Shown piece after piece: positions 21,454-32,253 of a stretch of DNA of 64,000 bases. A model generated the notes under the pieces. The model did no database searches. It worked only from the letters and a program-made list of their open reading frames with translations, and was not told the DNA's origin. Numbering within the stretch: position 1 is the first letter of the stretch; every line of letters starts with the position of its first letter. The stretch is from contig JAESIW010000200.1 of the NCBI GenBank assembly GCA_016802295.1, positions 145,353 through 209,352 of the forward strand, given 5' to 3'. This DNA comes from Brachionus rotundiformis. Lineage: Eukaryota; Rotifera; Eurotatoria; Ploima; Brachionidae. The translations under genes were made by a program, and so were the position numbers.

Positions 21454-21888
21454 TTTTAGAAACGAAAAGTTCGGGAATAAAGTTAATTAAATATTAAATA
21501 ACAAGAAAAATAGTCTAAATTCTGATAAGAAAATAAATGATAATTTGAGGGGAGCGTTTTTAAAATTAGATTTCAAAAGATAAAATTAATAATCAAATTT
21601 TAATTAAACTTTGTTAATAGCAAAAAGATATCTAATTTGTAAATTGAGAAAATTTTGATCAAAATTTTAGTCCACCACATGAAATCTTTGATGGTAGCGG
21701 GAGTTAATTTTTGATAAAAAAAATATGTTCCTGTCGGCCAAAATAGCTGAAAAGTTTTATTTAATGTCCTCAAAAATTTTATTTTTACCAATTTTCGATA
21801 TACCCATTTTCTGATATAAAAGTTAATGCTGATTAATATGAGTCACATATCATTTTTCTATCATGTTCCGTTCAGGTAATATCTTATA
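21454..21888. other. Upstream of SLC33A1, no gene seen
   Basis: AT-rich sequence between the transporter start and the Tc1 element. A minus-strand stretch near 21600-21791 is open but has no family resemblance. Promoter function for SLC33A1 is likely by position only. Confidence 0.45.
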
Positions 21889-23585
21889 CAGTATGTTGCA
21901 AAAGTTTAGAAATTTATTTTTTTCGTTAACAAAAGAATTGTTTTTGCATTTATAATAGGCAGGAAAATAAAAAAAAGCGGTTTTTTTTTCAAATTTTTAT
22001 TTTTCATCAATCCAAGATCATAATATCAAAAAAAAAATAAGTGAAAAAAAAATACATAAGAAAAAATGGACACAATAAATTAGAAAAAAAAAACGGTTCA
22101 AAAGTTTAGAAATTTTTCAAATTAATATTTAAAATGACCGGTTTTGGCCTTATAACAAGCCAAAACTCTTTTTGGCATTGATTCAATCAACTTTTGAACG
22201 TACTCAGTTCGAATCTTTATCCACTCTTTGTGTAAAACCTCTTTTATATGCTTTATAGAGGTTACCTTTGTGTTTACCATTTTGGCATCCATGTATGACC
22301 ATAAGTTCTCGATTGGGTTGAGATCTGGTGAACGGGCACACCATGGCAGCACCTCTATGTTCTGTTCTTTCAACCAGTCCCTTACTGAGTGGGCAGTATG
22401 TGCCGAAGCGCCATCTTGCTTAAAAATCCAAGGGTCGTCTGGCTCAAATAGCAGGTCAACAAATGGTAAAAGGTTGTTTTCCAAGGTGTTTATGTAGACA
22501 AATTGATTAATTCGTCCTGTATAAATGTTGCTTATACCAGTGCCTTTGTAGGAAATGCATCCCCAGATACGAGCTGACCCTCCACCGTTTTGTAACCTTG
22601 GTATACAGAACTTCAGATGAAACTTCATTTTTAAACCTTTTTACGATTACTCTTGACTTACGATTGAAGACCTCAAAATTGGACTCGTCACTGAAGATAA
22701 TTCTGGACCAATTATTAATTGTCCAATTAAGTCTCTGTTCACACCACTTGTATCTTTTTTTTCTATCTTTTATGGTTAAAAGGGGCTTTCTGACCGCTGT
22801 ATGGGACTCTAAGCTTTTTTTTTTTGAGAAATCTCATTACAGTGGACTTACTTATCCTAACCCCTTGAGTCTTAGAATTAAAAATCAGTGGCGTGTTTTT
22901 GATAGCTAGATGTAGGGACTTTTCTTATCTCTCTAAAAATGTAATTTTCATCCCTATAAGTCAACTTTCAAGGTCTACCAGAACGGCTTCGATCAGACAC
23001 AGTACCAGTCTCTTCATATCGTTTTTTAGTTGAAGAGACACATTCTGGAGATACTCCTAACATGTTAGCTATCTCATTTTGCTTTTTATCTCTACTTTTT
23101 CGCAGACCAACGATCTGCCATTTTTGTGGGCTAGAGACGTTTTTTTTAGCCATTTTTTGGTAATTTTTTGGCAAAATTAAGATTTTTTGGTTAAGTTATT
23201 CTGAAAGGACCTTAGTAGTTGGAGAGTATTTACTTTAAGCAGTTTTAGAGCTCAATTTAATCAAAATTGGAAGCTATTTAAGAATTAATCATTAAGGTGT
23301 GAAAAAAGGTAGCAATGGTTGCTAAAACTTTAGGTTTACCCGAATTTCTAAACTTTTGCACCTACTTTTATTTTTCATTTTTAAGGGAAGTTTTTTCATT
23401 ATAAATATTTAAAAGTTAAATATATTCTTATTCCGAGTGTCATATATCAAATAGTAGAGAAAAAAAAATTCTACAAATTAGTGCTTTTATTTTTTTTCTT
23501 TTGTACTCAATTTTACGTAAAAAACAACAAGTAAACAATTTAAGATAAATAAAATAACCAATTTCTAAACTTTTGCTACATACTG
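21889..23585. mobile_element. Tc1-family DNA transposon with both terminal inverted repeats
   Basis: 1,697 bp bounded by inverted repeats that begin CAGTATGT(T/A)GCAAAAG on either side and pair for at least 26 bp with one mismatch. It is flanked by TA on both sides (21887-21888, 23586-23587), the standard Tc1/mariner target duplication. It carries one transposase gene on the minus strand, disrupted by frameshifts. The repeats are nearly intact, so it could be mobilised by an active relative. Confidence 0.92.
22122..23174 (-). pseudogene. Tc1 transposase, frameshifted
   Basis: Minus strand. The N-terminal paired-like helix-turn-helix is in one frame (NEIANMLGVSPECVSSTKKR, start at 23174), then a broken middle containing RIIFSDESNFEVF with the first catalytic Asp. 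The C-terminal part (22628-22122) is in another frame with the second Asp in FKQDGASAHTAH and the Glu in SPDLNPIENLW. Spacing fits the DD34E catalytic triad. At least two frame changes and stops around 22850-22900 prevent a full-length protein. Confidence 0.9.
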
Positions 23586-23635
23586 TATTTTAATCTTTAA
23601 GGAAATGAATAATTCAAAAATTTTGATTTATTTAT

Positions 23636-24010
23636 GGTAATAGCATCCTTTAGCTTCTTCACCCTTTCTAGCCCTACTGAAAAAGGACTCAACGGCTCTT
23701 GATTCGATTTTATTTTCCTTTTCTAATTCTTCTTTGAATGTATTACAATCTCTAGGCTTATTGTGACTCATTCTTGTCATCACTGCGTTCCAAAATAAAA
23801 ATCGCATGGATTTAAATCAGGTGAATTGTGTGGCCTTTTATGCTTTTTTATAAATTTATTCAGATTATTCTCACAATATTTCTGTCTGATTCTTGCTGTG
23901 TGCACCATCCTGCTGAAAAGCCACTTTGCCCCTCCGAACAATTCATTCGCTTGTCTCTTGATAATATTTCAAGAGACAAAAGAATCATTCTTTCATGATA
24001 ATATTTTGAA
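23636..24010 (-). pseudogene. Second mariner-like transposase remnant (C-terminal half)
   Basis: Minus-strand codons show FQQDGAHSKNQ (catalytic Asp motif), then after a frame change NSPDLNPCDFYFW and AVMTRMSHNKPRDCNTFKEE, the end of a mariner-like transposase distinct from the Tc1 element next to it. Frameshifts separate the pieces and no inverted repeats were found. Dead relic. Confidence 0.75.
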
Positions 24011-24656
24011 TCAATTGTATCCTCTTTTTTTAACCAAATTTAATATTCGTTTATAAAAACTTATGGTATACGTACACATAATTAGTAAGCATCATAAGTG
24101 AATCAATGAGAATGCATAGCGAAAGAGCTCACCGAAATGACGTAGGCAGTGAATGAATAGAATCGACTCGAGCAATAGAAAACTAGTTTAATTAGCAAAT
24201 ATTTTATTTACCGGTAACAAACTGTTTAATATGCTAAACCTAAAGTCATTTTGAAAAATATTTACAATTGCAGTTAGGATAAAACTTATTTGTGTGACTG
24301 GTGGATGACCACAAGTCAGTCAGTCTTTGTTATGCTATTGTTGAAAGAATTTAAAAATTTAAAAAAACATTTAAATTTTAAATAAAAATATTTGATCACA
24401 TTTTCTTACCAAATTTTGTCCAGATTAAAAAGCAATTAAAATGCATTCTTAAAAAATTTTAATCTCAAATGACTTAAAACCATCCTGTTTTTTTTTTAAT
24501 TGCCGATTACAGAATGATTAAATTCAAACAATTAATTACAGAATTTGGCTTATTAAATGATTAAAAAATATTATAAAATTTAAATTAGATTTACTGAAAA
24601 AAATCTATAGATATAAAATTGTCAATTTTTTTTTGTTTAAATATAATTTAGTCAAA
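24011..24656. other. Upstream of the 7TM gene, no gene seen
   Basis: AT-rich intergenic sequence between the mariner relic and the receptor start. No ORF or repeat of note. Confidence 0.45.
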
Positions 24657-26939
24657 ATGCACCACTGGCTAATGACTTTAAGCTTTTGGACTGTAATACT
24701 GGGCTTGGCAACAGAGGCCAAAGTTTGCTCAATATTCAAAGTCTTGTACAGTCCTTATCTAGTTTGTGAAAGTTTTCAAATAGATAAAGAATATTTTTTG
24801 AAAAATAGAACAGACATGAAATACATAAATAATATTTTTTATCATTTGAATCAACAGAAAGTATTAGATAATGAAATAGAGAAAGGTACACAGCTCTTCA
24901 ATTTGTTCAAACTACAGTATCCAGTATTTACATTTAAAAACTTGCTCGGCTTTGATGCCAACTTATTTACCAACATGACCAACTCTATCCATTATTCATT
25001 CATTATCTACAATTCAAAATTAGACTTTTACCATAAGAACCACAAAATTAGCTCTTGCGAGACCATTTTCACAACAAAAAGCCTAAATTTCGATTTCATT
25101 GAGTTCAGCATTATGGACCAGGTCAAATTTCCACCCAAGCTATGTCCATTGCATTTCAGTCACTTAAAAATGGAATACTTTAAAATCAAGTACTTGGCCA
25201 ATTCATTCAACCACAAGAACCAACTTTCATTCACCAGGATAAACCAGTCGGTTGTCTTGCACACAAAGATAAGAATTTTGACCATTTTGATGAGCGAGAA
25301 CATTGACATAAATGAGGACGTTGTGAACCCGAACATATTTAAATGGACTTCGGAGTTCTATTTCATGGGAAGACTGCGGTCCATTCATCCGGACCTATTT
25401 ACCAAAATTGACGCTCTAAAGTACATAGCTGTGGACATTTATTATGCCAAGAGTCTAATGCATAATGGCAATATTGACTGGATAGAGAATCTGAATAGCA
25501 ACTTGGAAATAAATGGTACAAATTATGAAAATTTTACCAAGCACATCATTCATGTCAGCATTAATCAGCGCTTTTATCCAGAATATTACTACAAAATGGA
25601 CTTGGCTCATGTGCTGCCAGACCAAGACTTTTGTTTGTACAAGAACTTTCCATTCAAAAAATTGGTTCTATTGAGTGTCATAGACAATATGCCCAAATAT
25701 GTGACCAGAGAATATACGTGCACATTTTTGTGGATAGCGCAAAACTACAGCTTTTTTCTAAGACACTATTCAAAAATTGCCAATGGTGACCTATTTTACC
25801 AGACATTTAAAAACCTGAACATGTCATTTACCAAATGCAATTTTTCAAAATTTTTGGCAAATTGTGACATTTGGACAATCAGTAAGCACTCATTTGATTT
25901 GTATGATTTAAAGCATTTAATGATCCTAATTGATTATATAATTATTATTTTTTGCATACCACTGTTATCCATTTTGAGCCTAGGACTTAACACTTTTTCC
26001 TTGGTCATTTTCTACAAAAGTAGAATAACCAAAAAAAACTTCAACACTTGCTACAAATTTGTATTGACCTACTCGGCACTTAGCCTATCTTATGTAATAT
26101 TTGAACTAATTAGCCTAATAAATGAGTGTTCATATAAAAATGGTCTCTTTTGCTCAAGCGTAGTCTCTTCCCAGCTGGTTCAATACTACAGCATAGTTAT
26201 CAAAGATTATCTAATGCGTATTATCAAAGCTGGCATAAACTTGTCCCTAATTGGTTACAGTGCATTCAGGCTGAATATTTTCATGGACTCCAGTTCCAGG
26301 ATGCATAAGCTCATTTCCAAATCATCCGTGTCTAGGATAAGTTCGATTTCTATTATGGCAATGGCTGTCATTTGTGCACCTAAGCTTTTTGTCCACACCA
26401 TCAACTACAATCAACCCGAATCGGACTACCCGTCCTTTCTGCTCGATCTTTATTCTTACATTTCCATAGACAAGGCAAAAGAGACAGCTCTGATAATCCT
26501 AAATGCCATTAGTGACATAATCACAGTTGTAGGGATAATTTTAATTAATTTTGTAATTGATATTTGCCTGGCCTTTAGGCTCAAGTCTTATTTAACAAGG
26601 TCAATATACAAGAAAAAATCAGAAACAAATAGGCTTCATTTAAAGCTTATTTTGCTATCATTTGGAATGATTTTTATCAATTTAGTGCTCAAGTCTGCTG
26701 AAATGTTCCAGACATTGTATTTTTGGCTAAGCTTTACACTGATAGCAAATGATTATGCCATGTTACAGTCAATAGAATTTTTCCTCAGAGAAGTTTGTCT
26801 GCATTTATCATTTCCGTTTGTGGTAAATCATTTTTTCGAGGCCTCGTTCTTAGTTTCTAATGTTCTAAACTTTTTTGTCTATTTCAGCAATGACCGAAAC
26901 TTAAAAAAAATATTTTTCGAAATCATCTCTCACAAATAG
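24657..26939 (+). CDS. Intronless 7TM receptor-like protein with large ectodomain
   Basis: About 760 residues from the ATG at 24657. A hydrophobic signal-peptide-like start (WLMTLSFWTVILGLA) is followed by about 390 extracellular residues with scattered Cys and N-glycosylation sequons, then seven hydrophobic segments. In residues counted 8 codons upstream of this ATG, these lie near 427-455, 472-495, 526-550, 566-590, 618-650, 667-697 and 724-752. TM1 has GLNTFSLVIFY, recalling the rhodopsin-family Asn. The TM7 end NVLNFFVYFSNDRNLKK resembles a degenerate NPxxY/helix-8 region. I cannot assign ligand or subfamily; it resembles lineage-expanded invertebrate GPCRs. The last segments and gene length argue for an intact gene. 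Confidence 0.75.
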   Translation: MHHWLMTLSFWTVILGLATEAKVCSIFKVLYSPYLVCESFQIDKEYFLKNRTDMKYINNIFYHLNQQKVLDNEIEKGTQLFNLFKLQYPVFTFKNLLGFDANLFTNMTNSIHYSFIIYNSKLDFYHKNHKISSCETIFTTKSLNFDFIEFSIMDQVKFPPKLCPLHFSHLKMEYFKIKYLANSFNHKNQLSFTRINQSVVLHTKIRILTILMSENIDINEDVVNPNIFKWTSEFYFMGRLRSIHPDLFTKIDALKYIAVDIYYAKSLMHNGNIDWIENLNSNLEINGTNYENFTKHIIHVSINQRFYPEYYYKMDLAHVLPDQDFCLYKNFPFKKLVLLSVIDNMPKYVTREYTCTFLWIAQNYSFFLRHYSKIANGDLFYQTFKNLNMSFTKCNFSKFLANCDIWTISKHSFDLYDLKHLMILIDYIIIIFCIPLLSILSLGLNTFSLVIFYKSRITKKNFNTCYKFVLTYSALSLSYVIFELISLINECSYKNGLFCSSVVSSQLVQYYSIVIKDYLMRIIKAGINLSLIGYSAFRLNIFMDSSSRMHKLISKSSVSRISSISIMAMAVICAPKLFVHTINYNQPESDYPSFLLDLYSYISIDKAKETALIILNAISDIITVVGIILINFVIDICLAFRLKSYLTRSIYKKKSETNRLHLKLILLSFGMIFINLVLKSAEMFQTLYFWLSFTLIANDYAMLQSIEFFLREVCLHLSFPFVVNHFFEASFLVSNVLNFFVYFSNDRNLKKIFFEIISHK

Positions 26940-27199
26940 ATAAATAAAGAAATTATCAATTATAAATTTAGAATGTTTGAAATTTTTTTCATTAAAGCTT
27001 TTAATTAAACAATTAAAATAAAATGATTAGATATAATTATTTGTAATTTAAAATAATTTTAAATTTGATATATAATAAAAGATTTATTTTAATCTATTTT
27101 ATTTTATTTTATTTTATTTATTAAATTGTTAAGTATTTATATTAAAATGAGTGATCAGAGTTGGACAGCTGAAATTAAGAATAAGCTTTTGATGGAATA
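26940..27199. other. 3' flank with (TTTTA)n microsatellite
   Basis: AT-rich 3' region of the 7TM gene. A five-base repeat TTTTA/ATTTT runs at about 27091-27121. Nothing coding. Confidence 0.5.
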
Positions 27200-27625
27200 T
27201 GTTTTTTTTTTAATTTTTATCTGTCATCAATCCAAAAACTTAAAACGAAAAAAAAAATATAAAAGGTATACAATTACTGAAAAAAATTGGTTCAAAAATT
27301 AGAAATTTTTAAAAATCAATATTTAAAATGACCGCCTTTGGCCTTATAACAAGCCAAAACTCTTTTTGCCATAGATTCAATCAAATTTTGAACGTACTCA
27401 GTTGGAATCTTTAACCACTCTCTGTGTAAAATTCTTTTAAATGCTAAATAGAGGTTTCCTTAGTGTTTACCATTTTGGCATCTATGTATGACCATAAGTT
27501 CTCGATTGGGTTGAAATCTAGTGAACATGGCAAAACCTCAGTTCTGTTAAGTTCTTTGAAGCTGCGCTGAAGCCCCATCTTGTTAAAAAACCCAAGAGTC
27601 ATTTGGTTCAAATAGGAGTTATTTA
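27200..27625 (-). pseudogene. Decayed Tc1 transposase C-terminal relic
   Basis: Nucleotide-level copy of the C-terminal half of the Tc1 transposase at 22122-22500 (shared CTTATAACAAGCCAAAACTC and GACCATAAGTTCTCGATTGG blocks) with many substitutions and deletions. Same orientation, no inverted repeats visible. An older member of the same family. Confidence 0.8.
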
Positions 27626-27844
27626 GAGACCAAATGAGGAGTTCTTTTTCATTCTTTTTAATGTTTTTAATTTTATGTTTTGAAATTTAAGTATTAGTTT
27701 TTCGCTTATTTTTGATTTTTAGGTCATAGAAGTTCACCTAAATTTCAACTGTTAAGACATTCTAGGGATATTTAAAGTTACTCTTGAAGAGAGTTATTTA
27801 AAAGAATTGCTTCCAATAAAGAGCTATAGACCTAAATGGTGTCG

Positions 27845-28235
27845 TGCTAAGTTCGTCAGGCCCGTTTTCGAAAGCGTTTAAACTCTGCGCATTTATCAAT
27901 TTTTCTGGAAGCTTTTTCCAGTGCCTCGCCTATCGGTTTGTGAAGAAATTTATTCTGATTCGGCTGTTTTTTTTGACAATTGTGGCCTCAGCAGCCTACG
28001 TTGTCCTTTTTTTCCGGACCTTTATCAAGTGGAGCTAGTCATTGAATATCATCAATCAGGTCTCATCTTTAACGTCTTTCTTCAAATACGTTAGACCAAG
28101 GCTTGCATATCTTGACTAGTAATTCTCGTTTCTCAGATGTTTTGCTATTTTTTGTTGCACGCCGTTGAACTTCAAGTGTGTTAATATCGCTCAAGAGGTA
28201 TGGTCTCCAACAGCTTGTCCTTTTCAAGAAGTGCG
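27845..28235 (-). mobile_element. LINE (CR1/jockey-like) ORF C-terminal relic
   Basis: Minus-strand pieces in different frames: INTLEVQRRATKN, then RINFFTNR, a stop, then ARHWKKLPEKLINAQSLNAF, the usual end of CR1/jockey ORF2 proteins. No RT core remains. Broken by stops and frameshifts. Confidence 0.65.
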
Positions 28236-29535
28236 TTGGCTTACTTAATTAAATAAAAAAACACTTTTTTTATAAATATGACACTTATTAGACTAAGAAG
28301 ACCACTAATTAATTAAAAAACTCATTCTTTTTAATTTTTGACACTATTTACAAATGTTAATATTACTCAATATTAAAAGTGGAAGTAAAATTTAATTTTA
28401 TGAAAATTAAAAAAAATTAAAAAGTCCAATGCAAGCATCTTAGAAAATAACTTTAAGAACACAGTGAAAGATGCTGAACCTTTAACAAAAAACAAAAGAA
28501 GAAAGCTCTTGTACTTGTTGGTTTCGGCTTAAGCACTATAAATTTCATCATCAAATTGCAATCGCAGCACGCAAGAAAAAGTGTAATTTTGACTCTGTCG
28601 GTATGGATAGCCCAATTCAATCAAATCGATAAAAAGGAAGATCAACAAAAAACAATTAAGACTCTCCTTTTTAAACCAAGCCATACACAAGTTTCAAGTT
28701 CGTCTCCAAAGGGAATTGAATCTGACGAAGATTCAGAAGATGAAGTATTACCAAAAACACCAAGAATCGAATCAGATTAGAATGATGCGTTTGATAGTGA
28801 TTCAAAATCATGCGAAAACTATGGCAGTAAAATGACTAAAAGAAGATACTGGGCATGTCCGAATAAATGTGGTAAAAAATAATTTTTTTCTTTTATTTAA
28901 AAAATTTTTTCTTTAAATTTTTTGTGAAATAAAAAAAATAATATAGTTTTTTTTAATATTTGTGTTTTTTTTAATAAAATTGTGGTATCTTATTAAAAAA
29001 TGGCTCAATTTTCTTTGGAAGAGTAACTAAAGAAAATTAACAATTATTTCCTCAATTATAAGCAAACACTAATAGAAGAAAATTTTTTTATTTGAATCAA
29101 AAATTATCCTTTTCTTGAATAACTAGAAACCATGTCTTGAGTTTATTTATTTCTTACAAGAAGGAAAAATTTACTAATAATATTTACATTTGATACTTTT
29201 CAAAAATCAATGCTTTAAATAAAGACAAAAGAGAATAGCATATATCCATAAGAAAGGAGACTCTTATGGCAAATTAAAGATATCAAAAAAATTGGCATAT
29301 AAGAGCTGTTCAAAAAATTTTTTTTCAAGATTTCTTGTGTTTATTTTTAATAGAATTATTAAAAAAATAAAATAAAATTTTCTTGTTTGATATTTTTTAA
29401 TTACCAAAATTAATGAATAATCAACTTTTTATGGCCTATGGGTCATTTTAAGGCCAAATAAGAAGAAAATTAAGCAAAACGAGATTATATTTAGATAATT
29501 TGACTAATTAAAGATTTTATTGTCTTGGAGAGATT
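28236..29535. other. Intergenic, possible repeat relic, no gene supported
   Basis: AT-rich. Plus-strand codons near 28640-28880 read acidic Ser/Asp/Glu-rich sequence (ESDEDSEDEVL) followed after a stop by CENYGSKMTKRRYWACPNKC, reminiscent of an N-terminal or zinc-binding part of a transposase. The frame lacks an initiating ATG and is interrupted, so no gene is called. Confidence 0.4.
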
Positions 29536-29859
29536 TTATTTAATATTAGGAACATGGTATCCATGGGGAATGTTGTCATATCCTCTGAGCATAGAGTTGA
29601 CGTGATGCTGCTTGTGTCTCGGATGCTCTTGGCATTCGACATACAACCGACCATTTCGCCACACAAAGTAGCAGCTCTTGCATCTCTTTCTCAAACGGGT
29701 CTTTACCTTGTAATCTCTGCTCTGCTCTAAATTGACCAGCACAGCTGGCCTATGGCACCACAGTTTGTTCCCCACGCCCTGGTCAACACTAATTTTGGAA
29801 AAAAGACTTGCGGCCGAGAACAATTGCACCTTACTGGCCAATCTTCTTAACATACTCAT
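29536..29859 (-). CDS. MRPL36: Mitochondrial ribosomal protein bL36m
   Basis: 107 residues, single exon. The N-terminal ~50 residues are basic/hydrophobic and fit a mitochondrial targeting region. The core YKVKTRLRKRCKSCYFVW and NGRLYVECQEHPRHKQ carries the bL36 zinc-binding pattern C-x2-C-x12-C-x4-H. It is longer at the C-terminus than bacterial L36 by about 20 residues. Component of the mitochondrial large ribosomal subunit. It lies 198 bp downstream of NDUFS3 on the same strand. Confidence 0.93.
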   Translation of the reverse strand: MSMLRRLASKVQLFSAASLFSKISVDQGVGNKLWCHRPAVLVNLEQSRDYKVKTRLRKRCKSCYFVWRNGRLYVECQEHPRHKQHHVNSMLRGYDNIPHGYHVPNIK

Positions 29860-30057
29860 TTCTTTTAATTAAATAAATCTTAATTAATACCAAAACATAT
29901 TTCTAAATTGGGCTATGACTCCAAATTTATATTTTAAATTTAAAGATAAAAATTTTAACTATTAATTAGCCAAATTTGTTTATTAAGTTTAAAAGTTTTT
30001 TGCGACAAAAAAAAAATTATTTTTTTTTAATTTAAAAGATAGGAGATAATTTTTTAT

Positions 30058-30964
30058 CTATTTTTTCTGTTGATCTTCAGGTGTTGTTTGGTCAGATTGG
30101 ATGGCTCGGTGGGCTGGAAAAATCTCCCACGGTGATCCAAGATCGAACTTGCGGTACTCCTGAGTGAGCTCCAGAGGCTCAGTGACCACTCTTTTGACTT
30201 CGTCATCATACCTGACCTCAACAAAGCCGGTCAGAGGAAAGTCCTTTCTGAACGGGTGGCCGGCAAAGCCGTAGTCGGTCAGAATTCGCCTCAGGTCCGG
30301 GTGGTTTGAGAAGAAAACGCCGAACATGTCCCATACCTCGCGCTCGAACCAATTGGCGCCTTCGAACACGCCAGTAATGGAGTCTATTGGGGTCAGCTCA
30401 TCTGTGTAGGTCTTGACTCGTATTCGGTTGTTGTAGCGCAGGGACAAAAGGTTGTAGACCAGTTCGAAGCGGTACTGTCGTGATGGCACATCGACGGCAG
30501 TCACGCCCACAAACGAATGAAACTGGGTCCTGTGGTTCTCTCTGAGAAAGCTCATCATTGGCACAACTCCTTCCGGGTGGATCAATACCTCCAGCTCATT
30601 GTTGTCTGTTATTTGGACTATTTGGACATACTTTGGCATACATTGGGCCACGTATTGTCCCAATTCCTTCAAGCTCATTCTCAGCTCGGGGTTCTCTTTC
30701 TTAATAGTGGCTTTGGAACAAATTAGTAAAGGAAAAGCCTATTTTAGTTGACTCACGAGCAGTTATGGGGTTTTTTTGGACAGCTGGTGTCTGATTTTGC
30801 ATGGCCGGTTTGCCACTGTGAACTAGTCTGACAGCACTTGCCATCACAGGTCCTGTTTTTCAAAAGTTTAGGATAAAAAATTTTTATCTTTTCATCTAAA
30901 TACTTCTTGTCGCACTACGCAGAGCCAAGTGTCCAACTTTGACCAATCCAGAGCTCAGAGACAT
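30058..30964 (-). CDS. NDUFS3: NADH dehydrogenase iron-sulfur protein 3 (complex I 30 kDa)
   Basis: Three exons on the minus strand: 30964-30904, 30852-30757 and 30710-30058, GT-AG introns of 51 and 46 bp, all in frame, ~269 residues. The N-terminus (MSLSSGLVKVGHLALRSATR) is a mitochondrial presequence-like amphipathic segment. The body has the complex I 30-kDa signature EREVWDMFGVFFSNHPDLRR, then DYGFAGHPFRKDFPLTGFVE. It is a subunit of the matrix-arm Q-module of respiratory complex I. An alternative downstream Met (30678) would lose the presequence, so the three-exon model is preferred. Confidence 0.95.
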
Positions 30965-32253
30965 GTTTAGTTTAAATCTAAAATTAGAGTTATCTTTTAA
31001 AACAATTTGGTAATTGAAATGTCTGGACAAAAATGCTGGTTCAAGTTGGCATCCAAGATTTAAAATTGATGCCAGAAATGTTTCATTTATAATAATTATA
31101 ATTAAAACTTTTCAGAAAATAAATTAATTAAAATAACCTATACTAACTAAAAATGATGCTTTTTTAGCAGAGAGAAGAAGTTGTTTATATGGTCCAATTT
31201 TTTTGGCAAGATAAACCAACAATACATGGTAGTGGCGCAAATTAGTAATTTTGATTTCAAGTTGGAAGAAAACTTGCCAATTATCAAAATAAAAAGCTTG
31301 AATTGACTTTTTTCTCTTGTTCAGCACAGGTATCAGGTAGCCTGGGTAAAGAAAAAAATAGCTAAAAAGCTTAATAGTGTTATCAAACCTTTGAAGATAG
31401 TGGAAAATATCTATGGTAGATATTCCGAGTGCCAAAGGGCTAAAGACTTGTTTTAAATAAATAGATTGTTTTAGTCTGTTTTAACAACTACCACATCCAT
31501 GGTAAATGCGATTTGGAGAATGAAATTTGACCAACTTAGGCCATGGTGAATTTTTGCATAAAAATTAACCAGTAAATTGGATTATATATTACCACACAAA
31601 GATTTATTTGATAAAAAAATCCTAAATATAATCAATACGGAGGTTTGGACTCTTAAATTTGGAAGAAAACTTGCCTGATATTTGAGTATGAACAAGACAC
31701 CTAAACGCATTGTAGAGCTGCAAAATTAAGAAAATCTTATTAATTATTAATTTCTGGCAAAATAAATAAAGCAAAAATGGTATTTTGTTATTTTAAAAAA
31801 AAAGTTGTTTCTGTCTTTTTCTCAAAAAAGAGACCTCAGGTAAAAAGTTGGTCTCGGAACTACGCAAAAAAAATTAAATTCAGCTTTGTCTTGTGTTCTG
31901 CACGGCTACCAGGTAGCTTGGGTACCTGAGTGAAGAAAAAATAGCCGAAAAGTTTAGTAAGGTGATCCAAGCTTTGAAAATTACCAATTTACTGTCCTTA
32001 GCTTACTTTGGATTGGAAAAAAGTAATAAATTGGGTTAGATACCACCACACAGGCCACATAATTAAATTAATAAAATAACCATTTCTGGTTAATCTTTGG
32101 CAAAGCAAACAAAAAGCTTAACAAAAAAAGGTATTTTAAAACCTTTAATTAAAACATGTCAAATTTCAAACTATTACTCAAAAGTTTATTTTAATAAATA
32201 ATAAAAAAAATTTATTTAGAATAAAAAATAGAAATTTATATGGGCATTTTAAT
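30965..32253. other. Intergenic with a diverged direct repeat
   Basis: No gene. Segments near 31310-31395 and 31890-31975 are similar in direct orientation (GTATCAGGTAGCCTGGGTA against GCTACCAGGTAGCTTGGGTA, then AAAAAATAGC(T/C)(A/G)AAAAG), each followed ~210 bp or ~65 bp later by a TACCACACA / TACCACCACACA block. This looks like an old tandem duplication or two copies of a small repeat. A minus-strand open stretch over the first copy lacks an ATG and is not called. Confidence 0.5.

Noticed and set aside
28556..28780. Plus-strand open stretch with acidic tail
   Set aside because: No ATG, interrupted by a stop before the Cys-containing part; more likely transposon debris.
31124..31435. 104-codon minus-strand open stretch
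   Set aside because: It lacks an ATG start, overlaps a diverged repeated segment and has no family resemblance.
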